DNA of 64,000 bases from Flectonema sp. DT1601 (GCA_964019425.1 OZ025849.1:186001-250000), one strand, 5' to 3'; shown: positions 43,630-56,330, counted from the stretch's first letter. Numbers and translations are program-made. Notes: a model not told the origin generated them from the sequence alone.

Positions 43630-44500
43630 ACCATAGATGGTTCGTCTTCGAACTGATACTCCTCTGAATGCCGCATGAAATTCAATAGAATTTAAATATT
43701 CTTTTGAATGCTTTTTTTGTCCGTCGTGTGTGTTTTTTTCAAGGAAAGCTTTCATCGGAACAGATCATCGTTGTGGGTACTAAAATCTTATTTCGTTTAC
43801 TTTCCATAAATATTTGATTGAGAAGTACCATCTCAAAGACGCGGTGATAGTGTTATCGTATTCATTCTAAATTAAATTCAACTGTGTGAGATTATTCCTG
43901 CTCTCTTTATTATGAAAGTGGTGAAGCAGACTTTGTGCTGCTGCAGGTTACAAGCCTCCTTCAAGGGCTTAATGTGCGAGTGTTGTGAAGAAATAACTTC
44001 TGTGTCGTCGGTTTAGATTTTGCTTTGGGTAGTTGCAGAGGTGACTACTTTGTCTTGGTTCGGCTTCGATCCGACACTCCTCTGAATGCCTTCTCTTTAT
44101 ATTATGAGAGCGTTGCGAAATCACACATTCTACGGAAGCTATTTTCTAATGCTTTTTTTGTCCGTCGTGTGTGTTTTTTTCAAGGAAAGCTTTCATCAAA
44201 AACAGATCATCGTTGTGGGTACTAAAATCTTATTTCGTTTACTTTTCATAAATATTTGATTGAGAAGTACCATCTCAAAGACGCGGTGATAGTGTTATCG
44301 TATTCATTCTAAATTAAATTCAACTGTGTGAGATTATTCCTGCTCTCTTTATTATGAAAGTGGTGAGGCAGACTTTGTGCTGCTGCAGGTTACAAGCCTC
44401 CTTCAAGGGCTTAATGTGCGAGTGTTGTGAAAAATAACTTCTGTCGCCGGTTTAGATTTTGCTTTGGCTTGTTGTAGAGGTGACTCCTTTGTCTCTCATG
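43630..44500 (+). repeat. Tandem duplication of a ~430-bp intergenic segment
   Basis: About 43630-44053 and 44054-44500 are copies, roughly 95 percent identical over the last ~300 bases (from GTCCGTCGTGTGTGTTTTTTT to GTTTAGATTTTGCTTTGG) and more diverged at the left. No coding frame is conserved between them. The content could be untranslated sequence of the upstream gene or an RNA gene pair. Confidence 0.7.
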
Positions 44501-45617
44501 CAGTCTCCCCCCGTCATAGCAGCTGGTGGTAGGGTTATTCAGATTTGGTGATAGATGCTGACTTTAGGAAAAATAAAATAAAATAAAAAGAAAAACTATT
44601 TTGGCTTCTTTACTTACCCAGAAACTCAACAAGACAAAAATAAAAATAATTTTTTCCCCTTTTTTATGTTTTCTTTTTTTTTCTAAACGTAACCTTTTTC
44701 TTTGATTAACAATTACAAAATATTTTTTTCAGTCAAGTACTTGATATTAATTTTTGTTTTTTTAATACCTAGAGTTGTCAAAGTTCCACCCAGAAACAAC
44801 AATTCATTTTCTGGTCTTTTCCTCCCTAAGTAACGTTATTCAGAAGCCTATCGAGGCAGGTCAGCGACCAGTTCGTTAGACGGTTTTTTTTATTTATCAA
44901 AATCCGTGTTCAGACACCACACACTTTTTTTTTTTTAATGAGATGGAAATTCCTCTACTCTTGCCTGTGTGGATGGAGCAAAAAAAAAAATGTTACAAAA
45001 AAAAAAAAAAAATTTCGGCAGTAAGTGAGATTTTATCGATACCAGCTGTTAATCTTTTTTACATGGCAATTAGGGTTGGTTGGATTTTATTTAGTTTTAA
45101 CCAGCTTTTTAAGTTGCTTTTATATTTAATTGTGGTGTCAAGTTAAAAAAAAAAAAAAAAAAAAAAATCACATTTTTAGCTGCTGTTTACAATAAGTGTG
45201 TATGGATTGTGCGTACTGGGGAAGTATCCTAATTGAGGTTGAATATTTTTAGTTTCTCTAAATCAGACATCACAGGAAAAAATTGGTAGTCGGTTTTTTT
45301 GTTTGTTTTTTTTCAATTTCACGTGACAATGAAGTTACTTCGGTCACTCAACATTGATTAGCAATTGTTAACTGTGATGTATAGTCTGTTGTCTGTTTTT
45401 TGTTTTCTTCTCCCTTTCTTTCCTCTCTTTGTGGTTTTCACTATGAATAGTACGCCACGTCATCTTATTCGCTTGTCATCTTCGTCTCTGTTTCGTATAG
45501 TTGACAAGTAGTTCTTTCCCCCATTTCAAAAAATAAAAATAAAAAATAAATCAAATTGTTTTATATAGTTTTAATTAGTGAAATCATATTAGTGAAGCAC
45601 TACCAGATTTTGTTTCT

Positions 45618-45655
<38 letters not shown>

Positions 45656-46778
45656 TTCTTCAGTTTTTACAACAAACAGTCACCGAGTTGAGGTAGTCTC
45701 AACGACATCACCCACTCAACATATGTGCCCCCACCCAAGCCTTACAGAAAAAAAAAAAAAAAAAAAGGGAAAAAAAAAAGATATAGTATCTCGGGAAAAC
45801 TTGTTTTTCTCATTCCCTTCACATTTGTTTTTTTTAAATCATACAAAGGTATGATCCCTTTTTTTTTATTTTTATTTTTTATTTTATAATTTTTATTTTT
45901 ATTTTTTTTGCTTCTCAATTGTTAAGGAATTAAAAGAAAGAAAAAAAGAAGAAAAAAAAAAAAAGAAGTAGGCAGATAACTGACTGAAAATAACGATGTA
46001 GAAAATAGTTCCTTTCGGCATGTCTTCTCATTGCTGTGTTTTAAGAGATTACTATTTTCGAAGAAGTTATGTATGCAATTTAGTCATCTTGTCAAATTCT
46101 TTTTTATCGCTTTCCTCCTCCTGTTTGTTACATGAAATTCGTTTCCCTTCGTTGTAGAAAGGTATGCGGAAATTTCTACTTTGAAAAAAAAAAAGGGTGT
46201 CACAGATTGTGTGTCTGTGGTGTTCACTATTTTTCTATTCGTGTGCTTCTTTTCATTTGAAAAGATTTCGGAGGTAAAACACTTTAGTTGTGATTGTAGA
46301 AGCTCAGTTTGATGAAGTGCACTCCGTTACCTTTCATTGTGGCAGACAAAAACTGTCTCCACAAGCTATATTTTTTTTTTGTTTCCCATTCACGATCCCT
46401 TAATTGCTTCCCTTCAACGACGAAATATATTTTCTTATTTAACTTCATTCGTTGAATAACAATTGTCAATAAGTCGGTTGATTTTTTTTTTTTTTTTTTT
46501 TATTGTTGTAGTACCGACGAATTCGCAGAAGAAACACTTCAGATTAAAAAAAGAACCCCGTTTATTTGTTTATGTCATGCTATTAACTTCCTTGTGCGTC
46601 AGTATTACTGTCTGCGATAAACACTAGCTAACAAACTAACAAAAGAAAAAAAAACAGAAGAATAAGTAAGACTCCGTCTGAATACTTTTATCTAGACGGA
46701 AGAGTACTACGTTTATAACATCCTATTTCTTTTTAAACAATAATATTATCTTTTTTTTTCTCCCTCCTCGTCATACAG
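44501..46778. other. Intergenic region with long homopolymer runs
   Basis: Many A and T runs, some over 20 bases, and no family-like protein. The last stretch before 46779 is pyrimidine-rich and ends in CTCGTCATACAG, a good acceptor-like site. Confidence 0.45.
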
Positions 46779-46890
46779 GTGAATACCACAACGATACTAG
46801 GAAACTACAATCTTCGTGATTGGGTCCTTACTGATGCCGGCTACCCAGACCCCTCGTGGTCATCAGTTTGTATTTTGCTAAAAAAAAAAA
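46779..46890 (+). other. Possible short exon after an acceptor site
   Basis: Right after TCATACAG the + strand is open for about 35 codons with non-repetitive content, including LRDWVLTDAGYPDPSWSS, unlike the surrounding low-complexity DNA. No start codon and no partner exon were identified, so it may be a terminal exon, a gene relic or chance. Confidence 0.2.
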
Positions 46891-47175
46891 AAACAACACA
46901 AATATTGATTTCTCATTTATAAACAAGTGGCGTTCAACTGGACTCTGGTGGCCATTATTTATTTACTACGCTTGCCGCTGACAGTCAAGATTGTCTGAGA
47001 GATTAGTGTTCCTTCGAGCCTTGATAATATAGCATCAATATACCCCCCTTTCATAAAGGTGAGGAGACAACTTATGAAAAGGCAAACCAGTTCTAAACAC
47101 GTGTAGTAAATTTTTATTTTTATTTTTTTTAAAAAAAGGAGAGGCAGGGGAAACCCCACCAAAACCTGTCAAAAA
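46891..47175. other. Leader region of the alpha-adaptin gene
   Basis: Contains a T-rich stretch (about 47110-47130) and a purine-rich leader up to the ATG at 47176. A candidate acceptor is GAGAGGCAG at about 47147. No gene was recognised. Confidence 0.4.
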
Positions 47176-50100
47176 ATGGAAATGAGAGGACTCTCGAAGG
47201 TGATCAGTGAGATCAGAAAAGCATCTGCACAATCCAAAGAAGCTGAAACAAAAGTAATTGAAAAGGAATTACACAAAGTTAGATTGGCATTCAAAGAAAA
47301 GAAAAACATGAAAGGTTACGATAGAAAAAAGAACGTCTGCAAACTATTGTATATATTCATGTTGGGATACGAAGTTAACTTTGGACAGATGGAAGGTGTT
47401 CAACTTCTGACTTCAGAGAAATACTCTGAAAAACACATTGGTTACTTAGCTTGCACCCTCTTTTTGAATGAAAAGGATGATCTACTCACACTAATCACAC
47501 ACAGTATTAAACAAGATCTCAATGGAACTGTTAATTCAAAGCAACAGCAATACGCGCAATGTCTAGCTCTCACTGCTTTAGCTAATGTTGGAGGCAAGGA
47601 ATTCGCTGATTCGATGGCCGATGATGTCAGACGTATTGCGTTGGCTAGAGAAACACCGAATGTTGTAAAGAAAAAAGCGATTTTATGTCTTTTAAGACTC
47701 TACCGATCATCACCTGAAAAAATCGACACTGAAGAGATAGCTCCACAAGTCATTGATTTACTTATGGGAAAGACAACAGGGTTGTCGGTATACAACTCTG
47801 TCTTATCTTTGGTTCTTGGATTCTTAGGTAAAGACGGAGCTCAGGCAGCGTACACGGGAGTGGTTCCAAAAGTGATTCGATTGCTGTATTCACTCGTTTT
47901 AACAAAAGATTCATCTCACGATTATATTTATTATTCTATTCCAGCTCCTTGGATTCAGGTAAAGTGTTTGAGAGTTTTACAACACTTTGCAATGCCACCT
48001 GATGGTTCTGTAAAGAATCAAATTTCATCTGTTCTAAATAAAACAATCACCTCAGCAGAACGTATTTTAAAAGACTCTCAACAAAAGACTGGAAGAGGAA
48101 CTCCTGCTCGTATGAACGCTATGAACGCTGTACTCGCTGAAGCAATAAATCTAGTTATCCATTGGGATAAAGACAGAGACTTGTTAAACATGTCTGCCAA
48201 CATACTCGCTAAATTCTTAACAGATACAAAGGATACTAATTTACGCTACCTTGGATTGGATCTAATGGCTAAGTTATCTTTCTGTCAGGAAGTGTTTGGT
48301 ACTCACATCACAAAGCATCAGGCTTTAGTCGTCACATCTCTGAGAGACTCCGATATTTCTATAAGAAGAAAAGCACTTGATCTCTTGTACGTTACTTGCG
48401 ACAGCAACAATGCGGGTGAGATTGTTGGGGAACTTTTGGAATATTTATCTGTGGCAGAGTATGCCATAAAAGAAGACTTAGTCGTTAAAATTGCAATCTT
48501 GTGTGAAAAATTCGCCACCGATCTAACTTGGTACTTCGACGTTATAATGTCAATTGTAAACCAGGCTGGTGATTTCGTTTCAGCTGATGTTTGGCAGCGA
48601 GTGATTCATATCGTAACAAATAATATTGATGTTCAAAAACATGCTGTCTCGACTGTATTCGCAGCTGTAAAACCAACATCATGTCACGAAGTAGCCGTCA
48701 AGGTAGCTGCTCACTTACTCGGTGAATTCGGATACAGCCTTCCTGAAACACAAGAAACTGGAGCAGCAGCACAGTTTGCAGTCATGCATGCAAAGTGGGG
48801 ACTAATCGGAACAAAGACTCAAGCGTTACTTTTAACATTCTACGCCAAACTGTACACTCAATACCCTGAAGAGACTACTCTGAGAGAAAGAATTAGAAAG
48901 GTATTCCACGACAACAGAGCTCATATGGATGTTGAGATCCAACAGAGAGCTGCTGAATATTTAATTTTAATTCAAAAAGATGTCATCTCTGAAGAGACTA
49001 TTCAAAAGGTATTTGAGAACATGCCGGCATACGAAGCAGATACTGGAAGAGCTCATCAATCTGTCATCGCAAAGGGAGCTGACACAGCTGACAGTAATGT
49101 TTGGCAACAAAAACAACGTGAGAAGGAAGCAGCGATGATGACTCAAAAGAAGGTTGATCAAGAAGCTAAAGAAAGCCAACGTGATCAGGCTCTTGACAAC
49201 TGGCGTAACAATGCAGGTGTTAGCGTACTAAAAGAAGACGCTCAGTCAGCTGTACGCAACTCCATTAGTAGAAAGGGATGGAATATTAATACCAACCAAG
49301 ACTGGTCTTCATTCATTGCTTCAGCATCACCTCAAGCTGGTGATGAAGGAAGCAGTATGACTCCTCCGCGTAATCATGAATACGTTCTTTACCGTCTTGG
49401 TGTTGATTACATTGATCAATGGAAGCATGGAGTAGTTAAGTTAATCCATCAGCCATTCACTCAGGAGAACCCAATTGGGTTGGCTGGATCATCACAGTCA
49501 TTAGTTGATAGCGCCTTGGCGTTAACTGAAGGTAAGTACCAGGAGATGTTGGAAGAAATCGAAACATTCTTTCCAAATAGAGAACAGCCTGGAGTAGCAG
49601 TACCACAACCACCACAGTCTTCAGCAGCGTTGGATGATATTTTTGCAGCACCCGTAACGGCACAGCCTCAGCAGCAGCCGGTTGCTCAGCAAACAGCACC
49701 AGTGGCATCAGGTGGGGGTTTGGATGATATATTTGGAGCGCCTTCTGCTGCTGCGCAACCGCAAACAACAACCGCCCCGACAACTTCATACGTTGATCCG
49801 TTTGCTGCTCCTGTTGCTACCCCACAGCCTCAACCTCCAGCTCCTACTGGTGGTGGATTAGATGACATATTTGGAGTCCCTGCTGCAGTTTCATCGGCAG
49901 TTCCTGCGGCTGTCGTAACACCGAGTGCCGCTAACAGTCAGAGTGTGGAAAAGATGAATAAAGTTAATATCCCAAACCTTCTACTCAACCCCCAGGGTGT
50001 TCTTTATGAGGATGATGCCGTCCAGATTGGTGTTCGCAGTGAATACCAAGTAAACGAAGGAAGAATATTACTCTTCTTTGGTAACAAGACTGGAATTGCT

Positions 50101-51066
50101 ATTACCGATATGTCTATTGTTGTTTCTCAACTCGCTGGTGTTAATTGTAGTATTCAGGCACCACCAACTGCTGTATGTCTTATTATTGTTACGTTACGTT
50201 ATGTTATTAAAAACAACAACAACCTTTACTAAAATTACCAAACAGATCAATCCAGGGGCTCAAGTGCAATGTTTTGTTAGCGTCCAATGCAATGAATTCT
50301 TCTCAGGATTCCCATCACTTATAATAAAGATGACGTATGTTGTTGTTATATGTGTTTTACAGATTGTTTGAAGTTCTTTTTTATTATCAAAAAAAAAAAA
50401 AAAAACAGAACCTCTGGAGGGGCAATCAGTTTGGAAACCACGTTACCAATAACTCCATTGAAGTTTATGTCTCAGCTAAATCTGACAGTATGTTTATTTG
50501 CTTCGTAGTTAAGACTAGTCGAGTGGACAAAAAAAAAAAAAAAAAAAAACACTCACAGGATGGTCAGCAATTCTTCCAGGCTTGGCAAGCAACACAAACA
50601 CCGACACCACCAGAGAGTAAGGTTTGTACTGTTTTTTTTTTATTGTTTTTCAGAATCTAAATTTAGAAATAAACTTAAAAAAACCTAAAATCAGATCTAC
50701 CAAGGAACTCGTGAGGTTGACGTCGCTATTTGTACAACAATGTTAGAAACACTTTGTAAAATGAAAGTTCTCAACGCTGTTGATAACAATCCAAACAATA
50801 TTGTTGGGGCTGCGTACTTCACACCAGCTCCATGGAAAGATGCACCTCCGCCAAAGCAGAGCTTCGTTGTTTTGTTAAATATGGAAATTAATGCAGGGGT
50901 ATGAAACATTATATTTACTCTTTTCCATTACTGTTGATGACTCAAAGTAAACAAACTAATAAAAAAACAGGCAAAGGCAGCTCGTGTAACGGTGAAGACT
51001 CCGGTACCTGGTCTTGAGAAAACGGTGCATGAGCTTCTAGCGACGTTCTTTAATAAAACTGATTGA
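47176..51066 (+). CDS. AP-2 complex subunit alpha (alpha-adaptin)
   Basis: Large subunit of the clathrin adaptor AP-2, which acts in endocytosis at the plasma membrane. The N-terminus (MRGLSKVISEIR..SKEAE..DRKKNVCKLLYIFMLGYEV) is typical of alpha, and an adaptin HEAT solenoid fills the first ~600 residues. A hinge with three LDDIF motifs (about residues 818, 848, 894) and one DPF (about 873) leads to the ear, which contains INPGAQVQ and the platform. Six exons: 47176-50172, 50246-50334, 50409-50487, 50559-50621, 50695-50898, 50971-51066. The five GT-AG introns are 73, 74, 71, 73 and 72 nt, all in the ear region. The product is about 1175 residues, somewhat long because of the hinge. Exons join in frame and the gene is intact. 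Confidence 0.92.
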
Positions 51067-52088
51067 GGTGTGTTATTCATCTCGTTGATGGTAACTAAAA
51101 TCAGACATGTTGGAAATTAACACGAAGGACAGAAAAAAAAGACAGACACACACACATTGTTGATAAGACATAGATTAACTTCGCGTTCCCTCAATAGACT
51201 TGTTTACATCTTATTCACATTTCCCCATTTTTATTTTTATTTTTTTTTTATTGATTTTTCTTAACCACTACTGTTGCTTTTGTTATTGAGAGCCTTCAGT
51301 TTTTTTTTTTTTTTTTTTTTTTTTTTTCTTCCACTCCCTTGGCTTTTTTTAAAAAAACGATTTTAAAGTTGGTTTTCTTTTTTCGAAAATACAACTTTAA
51401 TTTGTCACATTGCTATTGAGGAACGAAAACTAATATAGTCGTCTATGGTTGAATACCCCTGCTAAGTTTCTGTCCCCATCTTTTTTTTTTTTTTTTTTTT
51501 TCCCCCTAATCCCTGTTAAGGTTATATTATATTAGTGTGTTCTTCACGTCCGTTTTTTAAATTATTTTAATCCATACTTATTAATGGCTAAAAGTCCATT
51601 AATTTGAATGTTAGTACACCACATGGGTCTAGCAACTGGCTGCTGTTGATAGAGGGAAAAAAAAAAAAATTGTCGAAGAAAACAAACTGGTAGAGCAAAG
51701 GCTGTTTTATTTTCTTATTCTTTGGTATTGGAAAATATTTCATGATAGTCTATTTACAACCAATTAGAAGAAAAAAAAAAAAAAAAAAGGGGATTATAAA
51801 GTAATTATGAGAATTTGAGGGAAGGAAAAAAAAAAAAAAAAAAAAGAGAACAGAGAAAAAAAAAAGAAAACAAAATATAAGAAGTTGCAAAAAAAAAAAA
51901 AAAAGGGAAACCAAAAAAAAGATTTTGATGCCAACAGCGAATATAAGTACTCTTTGATTAACATTGAAAAAATAATTCTCTTCTTTCAGTTTAATGTTAA
52001 CCAAAAAGTAGTCGTTTAACTCATCATAATAATAATTTTATTAACCATTTCCTTACATAAGTTTATAGCACAAACATCAACACACACA
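51067..52088. other. Intergenic sequence with homopolymer runs
   Basis: Contains several T runs and, from about 51660, A runs; no gene was recognised. A weak acceptor (TTTATAG at about 52069) lies 19 bases before the next ATG. Confidence 0.45.
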
Positions 52089-53078
52089 ATGCCATTAAAA
52101 ACCGCTCTCACCACCGCCCTTGGGATTCGCTATCCAATAATTCAGGGAGGAATGCACTACGTTGGATACGCTGAGCTAGCTGCTGCTGTCAGCAATGCCG
52201 GAGGTCTTGGTCTGATCACCGCCTTGACTCAGCCAAGCGCTGAAGCCTTGAGAAAGGAAATCCGCAGAGCCCGTGAGATTACTTCAAAGCCTTTGGGTGT
52301 GAACTTAACATTATTGCCAGTCGGGAAGACTCCTGACTTTCCAGGAATCATAAGAGTTATTATCGAAGAGGGCATTAAGATTGTTGAGACTGCCGGAAGA
52401 AATCCAGGAAAAGTGATCGAAGAACTAAAGAGAAACAATATCTACGTCATTCACAAGTGTGTTGCAATCAAACACGCCTTAACTGCTCAAAAGTGTGGAG
52501 CTGACATGATTTCAATGGATGGATTTGAGTGTGGTGGTCACCCTGGAGAGGAAGATGTCGGAAACTGGATTCTACTCGCCAAGGCTGGAAAGAAGCTCAC
52601 AATTCCGTTTGTTGCGTCTGGTGGCTGTGGAACTGGTTCGCAACTCGCTGCTGCAATCGCATTGGGTGCCTGTGGAATCAACTGCGGTACTAGATTCATG
52701 GCTACTGTTGAAGCACCAATTCATCAAAACATTAAACAAGCTCTCGTTGATGGTGATGAGAAGTCAACAACTCTCGTACTCAGATCCCTTCGTAATACCG
52801 AAAGAGTTTTCAAGAACCCGACAGCTATGAAAGTTCGTGAAATCGAAGCCAAACATCCAGGAGAAATCGAACCTATATATCCATTCCTAAAGGGTGATAA
52901 CTACCGTAAGTCCTTTCAAGAGACTGGTGACACTCAGTCCTCAGTTTGGTCATGCGGTCAAGTCATGGGACTCATTGACGACATCCCTACTTGCGCCGTG
53001 CTATGCAAGCGTATATCCGACGAAGCCGAGGACATCATTAGGGATCGAATTTCTCAAACTATCGTGGCTAAGCTGTAG
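52089..53078 (+). CDS. Nitronate monooxygenase (2-nitropropane dioxygenase family)
   Basis: 329 residues, the usual length. The family is FMN-dependent TIM-barrel enzymes that oxidise alkyl nitronates such as propionate 3-nitronate, and may also include other flavin oxidoreductases. Visible motifs: YPIIQGGMHYVGYAELAAAV at the N-terminus, AGGLGLITA, a GFECGGHPG loop, and the phosphate-binding region ASGGCGTGSQLAAAIALGAC followed by GTRFMAT. These match class I nitronate monooxygenases. It is likely cytosolic, with no targeting signal. The gene is intact and intronless. The exact substrate cannot be told from sequence. Confidence 0.9.
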   Translation: MPLKTALTTALGIRYPIIQGGMHYVGYAELAAAVSNAGGLGLITALTQPSAEALRKEIRRAREITSKPLGVNLTLLPVGKTPDFPGIIRVIIEEGIKIVETAGRNPGKVIEELKRNNIYVIHKCVAIKHALTAQKCGADMISMDGFECGGHPGEEDVGNWILLAKAGKKLTIPFVASGGCGTGSQLAAAIALGACGINCGTRFMATVEAPIHQNIKQALVDGDEKSTTLVLRSLRNTERVFKNPTAMKVREIEAKHPGEIEPIYPFLKGDNYRKSFQETGDTQSSVWSCGQVMGLIDDIPTCAVLCKRISDEAEDIIRDRISQTIVAKL

Positions 53079-53737
53079 ACGGTTTTTTATTTCCCCTGCC
53101 CTCTTTTTTTTCCCCCTTCAAATTATATCTTCTCATTCTTATTTTTTTTTTTTTTTGTTCTTTTTTTTTTGCTTCCTCAGAATATAAAAAATCAAACAAA
53201 GGGAACATACTTGTTTCTACTGTACTATAAAGATGGATTTTTTAAAAACATTGGGGAGAATGGGGGAAAAAAAAACCCAAAAAAAAAAGATTTTGAGCAA
53301 AAACAGTTATATCGTACATTAAACCTCGTCTAGATTTATACAACTGTACTTAAAAAAACAATGTGGGGATGCTTTCTTTTTTACAAAAAAAAAAAAATAA
53401 AAAAAAATGAATAATAATAATAACGAAGACAGCATGCACGATAATCGTACCCTGCGAAACGTGCTGCCGACATGCTCTTCGCAGTCTTTCACACACCAGT
53501 GAAAGTACCTCAGCGCGCGCTTGGTTGTCTTGTTCTTAAGGCAAGTAATTTCCTCTATATTCGTTCTCCATAAAAGAGAAGAATAAAGGGATCTTCATTG
53601 CTCAACATCTCGTTTTCTGCTGTTTGCTTCCTTAATTTGGGCCACAGCAGTCATCAGAAAAAAGGTTTTTATCACAAAAAAAAAAAAAAAAATATTTACC
53701 ATTTCCCTCAAACACAGATCTGATTTAATTAATAAGA
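53079..53737. other. Intergenic sequence
   Basis: T-rich 3' region of the previous gene, then A runs and ordinary sequence without a gene. A pyrimidine stretch TTTCCCTCAAACACAG ends at about 53718, 20 bases before the next ATG. Confidence 0.45.
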
Positions 53738-55276
53738 ATGCTGCGTAAGTGTCGGGTGCTTCGAACTAATATCGACAGCACGCTAAACACTCTTCAGAAA
53801 CAAGCTCAAGATCGAGCCACAAATGGTGAATCACTCCTGGTAATGGGTGCAGCAGGAACAGGAAAATCACACGTTACAAGAGCAATCCGAGCAGGTCTGA
53901 TTAAGAACAATAAATATGTTGCTTGCTGTGCTCCATTTGGTGTAGCAGCTTGTAATGTTGATGGGTTTACAATTCATTCAACATTTGGTATTGGAGTTGA
54001 TGATTTGGAGAACTATAGAAAGATTCAAGCAACCGCTCCCGGCAGCACGGCGTCAACTGATCTGCGAAGAAAAATAACACGCGCATCATACAGCTCTAGA
54101 GGAGCGTTATGGGACTCGATGGACACACTGATGCTCGATGAAATATCAACGTGTGACAGTAGTACTTTTGAAGTACTCGACTACATCGCTAAAATAGTAA
54201 AGCAAAACGACAAACCGTTTGGCGGTATCCAAGTCATCGGAATTGGAGACTTCCTACAGCTTCCTCCTGTAAACGGACATTGGGCATTTCACTCTGACTC
54301 TTACAGAGAAGTTTTTGGTACTTCAGTTATTCAGTTAAATGAGGTTTTACGACAGGACGATGCTGCTTTTTTAGATACTCTGAATGTTATAAGAATTCTT
54401 CATCCCCGTGATAAGTTAAGTAGAATGATAGCAATCGAACAATTGAAAAGCACTTGTCGTACAACAGATCCAGTCCCAGTCGATGCTGTTAGATTGGTTC
54501 CTTTACGAGTTATGGCTAATCGTTATAATGCAAAGAGACTATCTGAACTTATGACTCCGTTGTTTAACTATCACGCGTATGACACAGTTACTTACATAGA
54601 TGAAAGTATGGCTGAGAATATCAACATTTCTAATTTGACAGCTATGCAGTCTCAAGAAATAGAATCTAGTTTATTACAACTGTTGGAGACGTGCAGGTTG
54701 ACACCTGAATTAAGCTTACGAAAAGGATGTCGTGTTATGAATTTAGTAAATAGACCTTTACGTGAGGATATAACAAACAAGTCTTCTAGTGAGAGTATTG
54801 TTAATGGACACACGGGTGTAGTTGTGGCATTTAGAATACCAAAAGATCACGAAACTAACGACTTCTACCGAGAATGGGCAGCCCACAGAAGGGAGGATGG
54901 TCTTGACGCCATGGTTCCAGTAGTTAGATGGGATCACAATAAAGAAAAGACTCTCGTACTCCCAACAGAAGTTATAGTTGGTAGTTCTTACGTTACTCAC
55001 GCTCGTTGTCGTTCTAGGTTACAATTTCCAATAGGTTTAGCGTGGGCGATAACTGCTCATAAATGTCAGGGAATGACAATTCAAGGAAATGTCTCGGTCT
55101 CACTTCGGTCAACGTTCGCACCAGGACAGGGTTATGTATCACTATCTCGTGGTAAGTCTGGTAATAATACTTATATTGATGGTCTTGAGAATGTAACGGA
55201 AGGTCTCTGTGCGTCTCCTGAAGCACTTCGTTATCTCGGGTATCCAATTCCGGAGGTATTTTCAAACTTTGGATGA
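53738..55276 (+). CDS. PIF1-type DNA helicase
   Basis: 512 residues. PIF1 helicases are 5'-to-3' SF1B motors that act at telomeres, replication forks and in organelle DNA; kinetoplastids encode several. Motifs in order: Walker A GAAGTGKS (37-44), an AACNVDGFTIHSTFGIG segment (motif Ia), Walker B MLDEIS (about 131-136), GIGDFLQLPPV (about 168), a short C-terminal RecA domain with ITAHKCQGMTI (about 436) and GQGYVSLSRG (about 463). There is no long N- or C-terminal extension, so it is a minimal-core member. It may be mitochondrial or nuclear; the short N-terminus MLRKCRVLRTN is basic and could target mitochondria. Intact and intronless. Confidence 0.88.
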   Translation: MLRKCRVLRTNIDSTLNTLQKQAQDRATNGESLLVMGAAGTGKSHVTRAIRAGLIKNNKYVACCAPFGVAACNVDGFTIHSTFGIGVDDLENYRKIQATAPGSTASTDLRRKITRASYSSRGALWDSMDTLMLDEISTCDSSTFEVLDYIAKIVKQNDKPFGGIQVIGIGDFLQLPPVNGHWAFHSDSYREVFGTSVIQLNEVLRQDDAAFLDTLNVIRILHPRDKLSRMIAIEQLKSTCRTTDPVPVDAVRLVPLRVMANRYNAKRLSELMTPLFNYHAYDTVTYIDESMAENINISNLTAMQSQEIESSLLQLLETCRLTPELSLRKGCRVMNLVNRPLREDITNKSSSESIVNGHTGVVVAFRIPKDHETNDFYREWAAHRREDGLDAMVPVVRWDHNKEKTLVLPTEVIVGSSYVTHARCRSRLQFPIGLAWAITAHKCQGMTIQGNVSVSLRSTFAPGQGYVSLSRGKSGNNTYIDGLENVTEGLCASPEALRYLGYPIPEVFSNFG

Positions 55277-56330
55277 TTTCTTGTAGCACACGCGAGATCA
55301 CATCAAACGAGTAGACGAATTAACCTCGTCCTAAGGCAATATCATTTGCTTAGCATCTGACATTAGAAGAGCATCATCGTCCATGAGCGCGCAGAACGCT
55401 TTTTTGTTGTGTTGCAATCTCTAGTCAGCTAAGATCTTGCGAGACGTTGTTTTTTTCTTTTTTTTTTTTCTCCCCCCCTTTTTCCCCTTCCCATGGAACT
55501 TAGTTTCCAAAGTTGGTCCAAAAAAGTTGGTAACATGAAAATAGAACTGAAGTGCTGTTCATAATTTTCCTGCTGGTTATTTTGCAGTGGTACATGACAC
55601 GTAGATGTTGGAGGAAAAGAAAGAAAGAAAGAAAGAAAAATTAATTAGATTATTAGTAACGAAAAAAAAAAAAAAGAAATTATTGATAGCAGGATTTGAG
55701 GGGAAAAAAAAATCAAAAAAAAAAAAATCATTTTTGTTTTGTGTATTTTAAATGTAGAGTGAGTGACAGAAAAAAAGAAAAAAAAAAAAGGTTTTTACTT
55801 GTTTTTTAGATTAAGACATACGTATCGTTCTACATCCATCTTCTCTTGTATGTGAGCTTTTTTCCCCCTTCTTTTTTTTTACCTAAAGTTGTTACTGTTT
55901 TTACATTGTCAAAGTTCCACCGCCTCTTTTTTTTTTCCCCCCCCCTTCTTTTTCTTTTCGTTGTTGATTATCGGGTTGTAATGCTGTTGCGCACAAATAG
56001 TACAAATCTTTTTTAAAATAAAAAAAATAAAAAAAGCATTTGGCGGTTTGACAGGCTCACTTTGCAGTATTAATGGGAGCACGTAACATTTTTAGTTAAA
56101 GCTTTTTTCTGCATGAGCGCAAAGACGACAATTTATTATTTTTTTCTTTTTTCCCTTTTCACCCCCCCTCCCTTCCCTCTTTTTTGTGATACTGTTTTTC
56201 ATCAGCCGACGGGTGCTTGCGACTCGTTCTGTCCGGCGAGTAGGGTTCCCCGACAGACTGTTCTCTTTGGCAGACGCTCCACTAAAAAATAAACATTTTC
56301 TTTGGAAAATAGTTATGGAATACTGTATAT

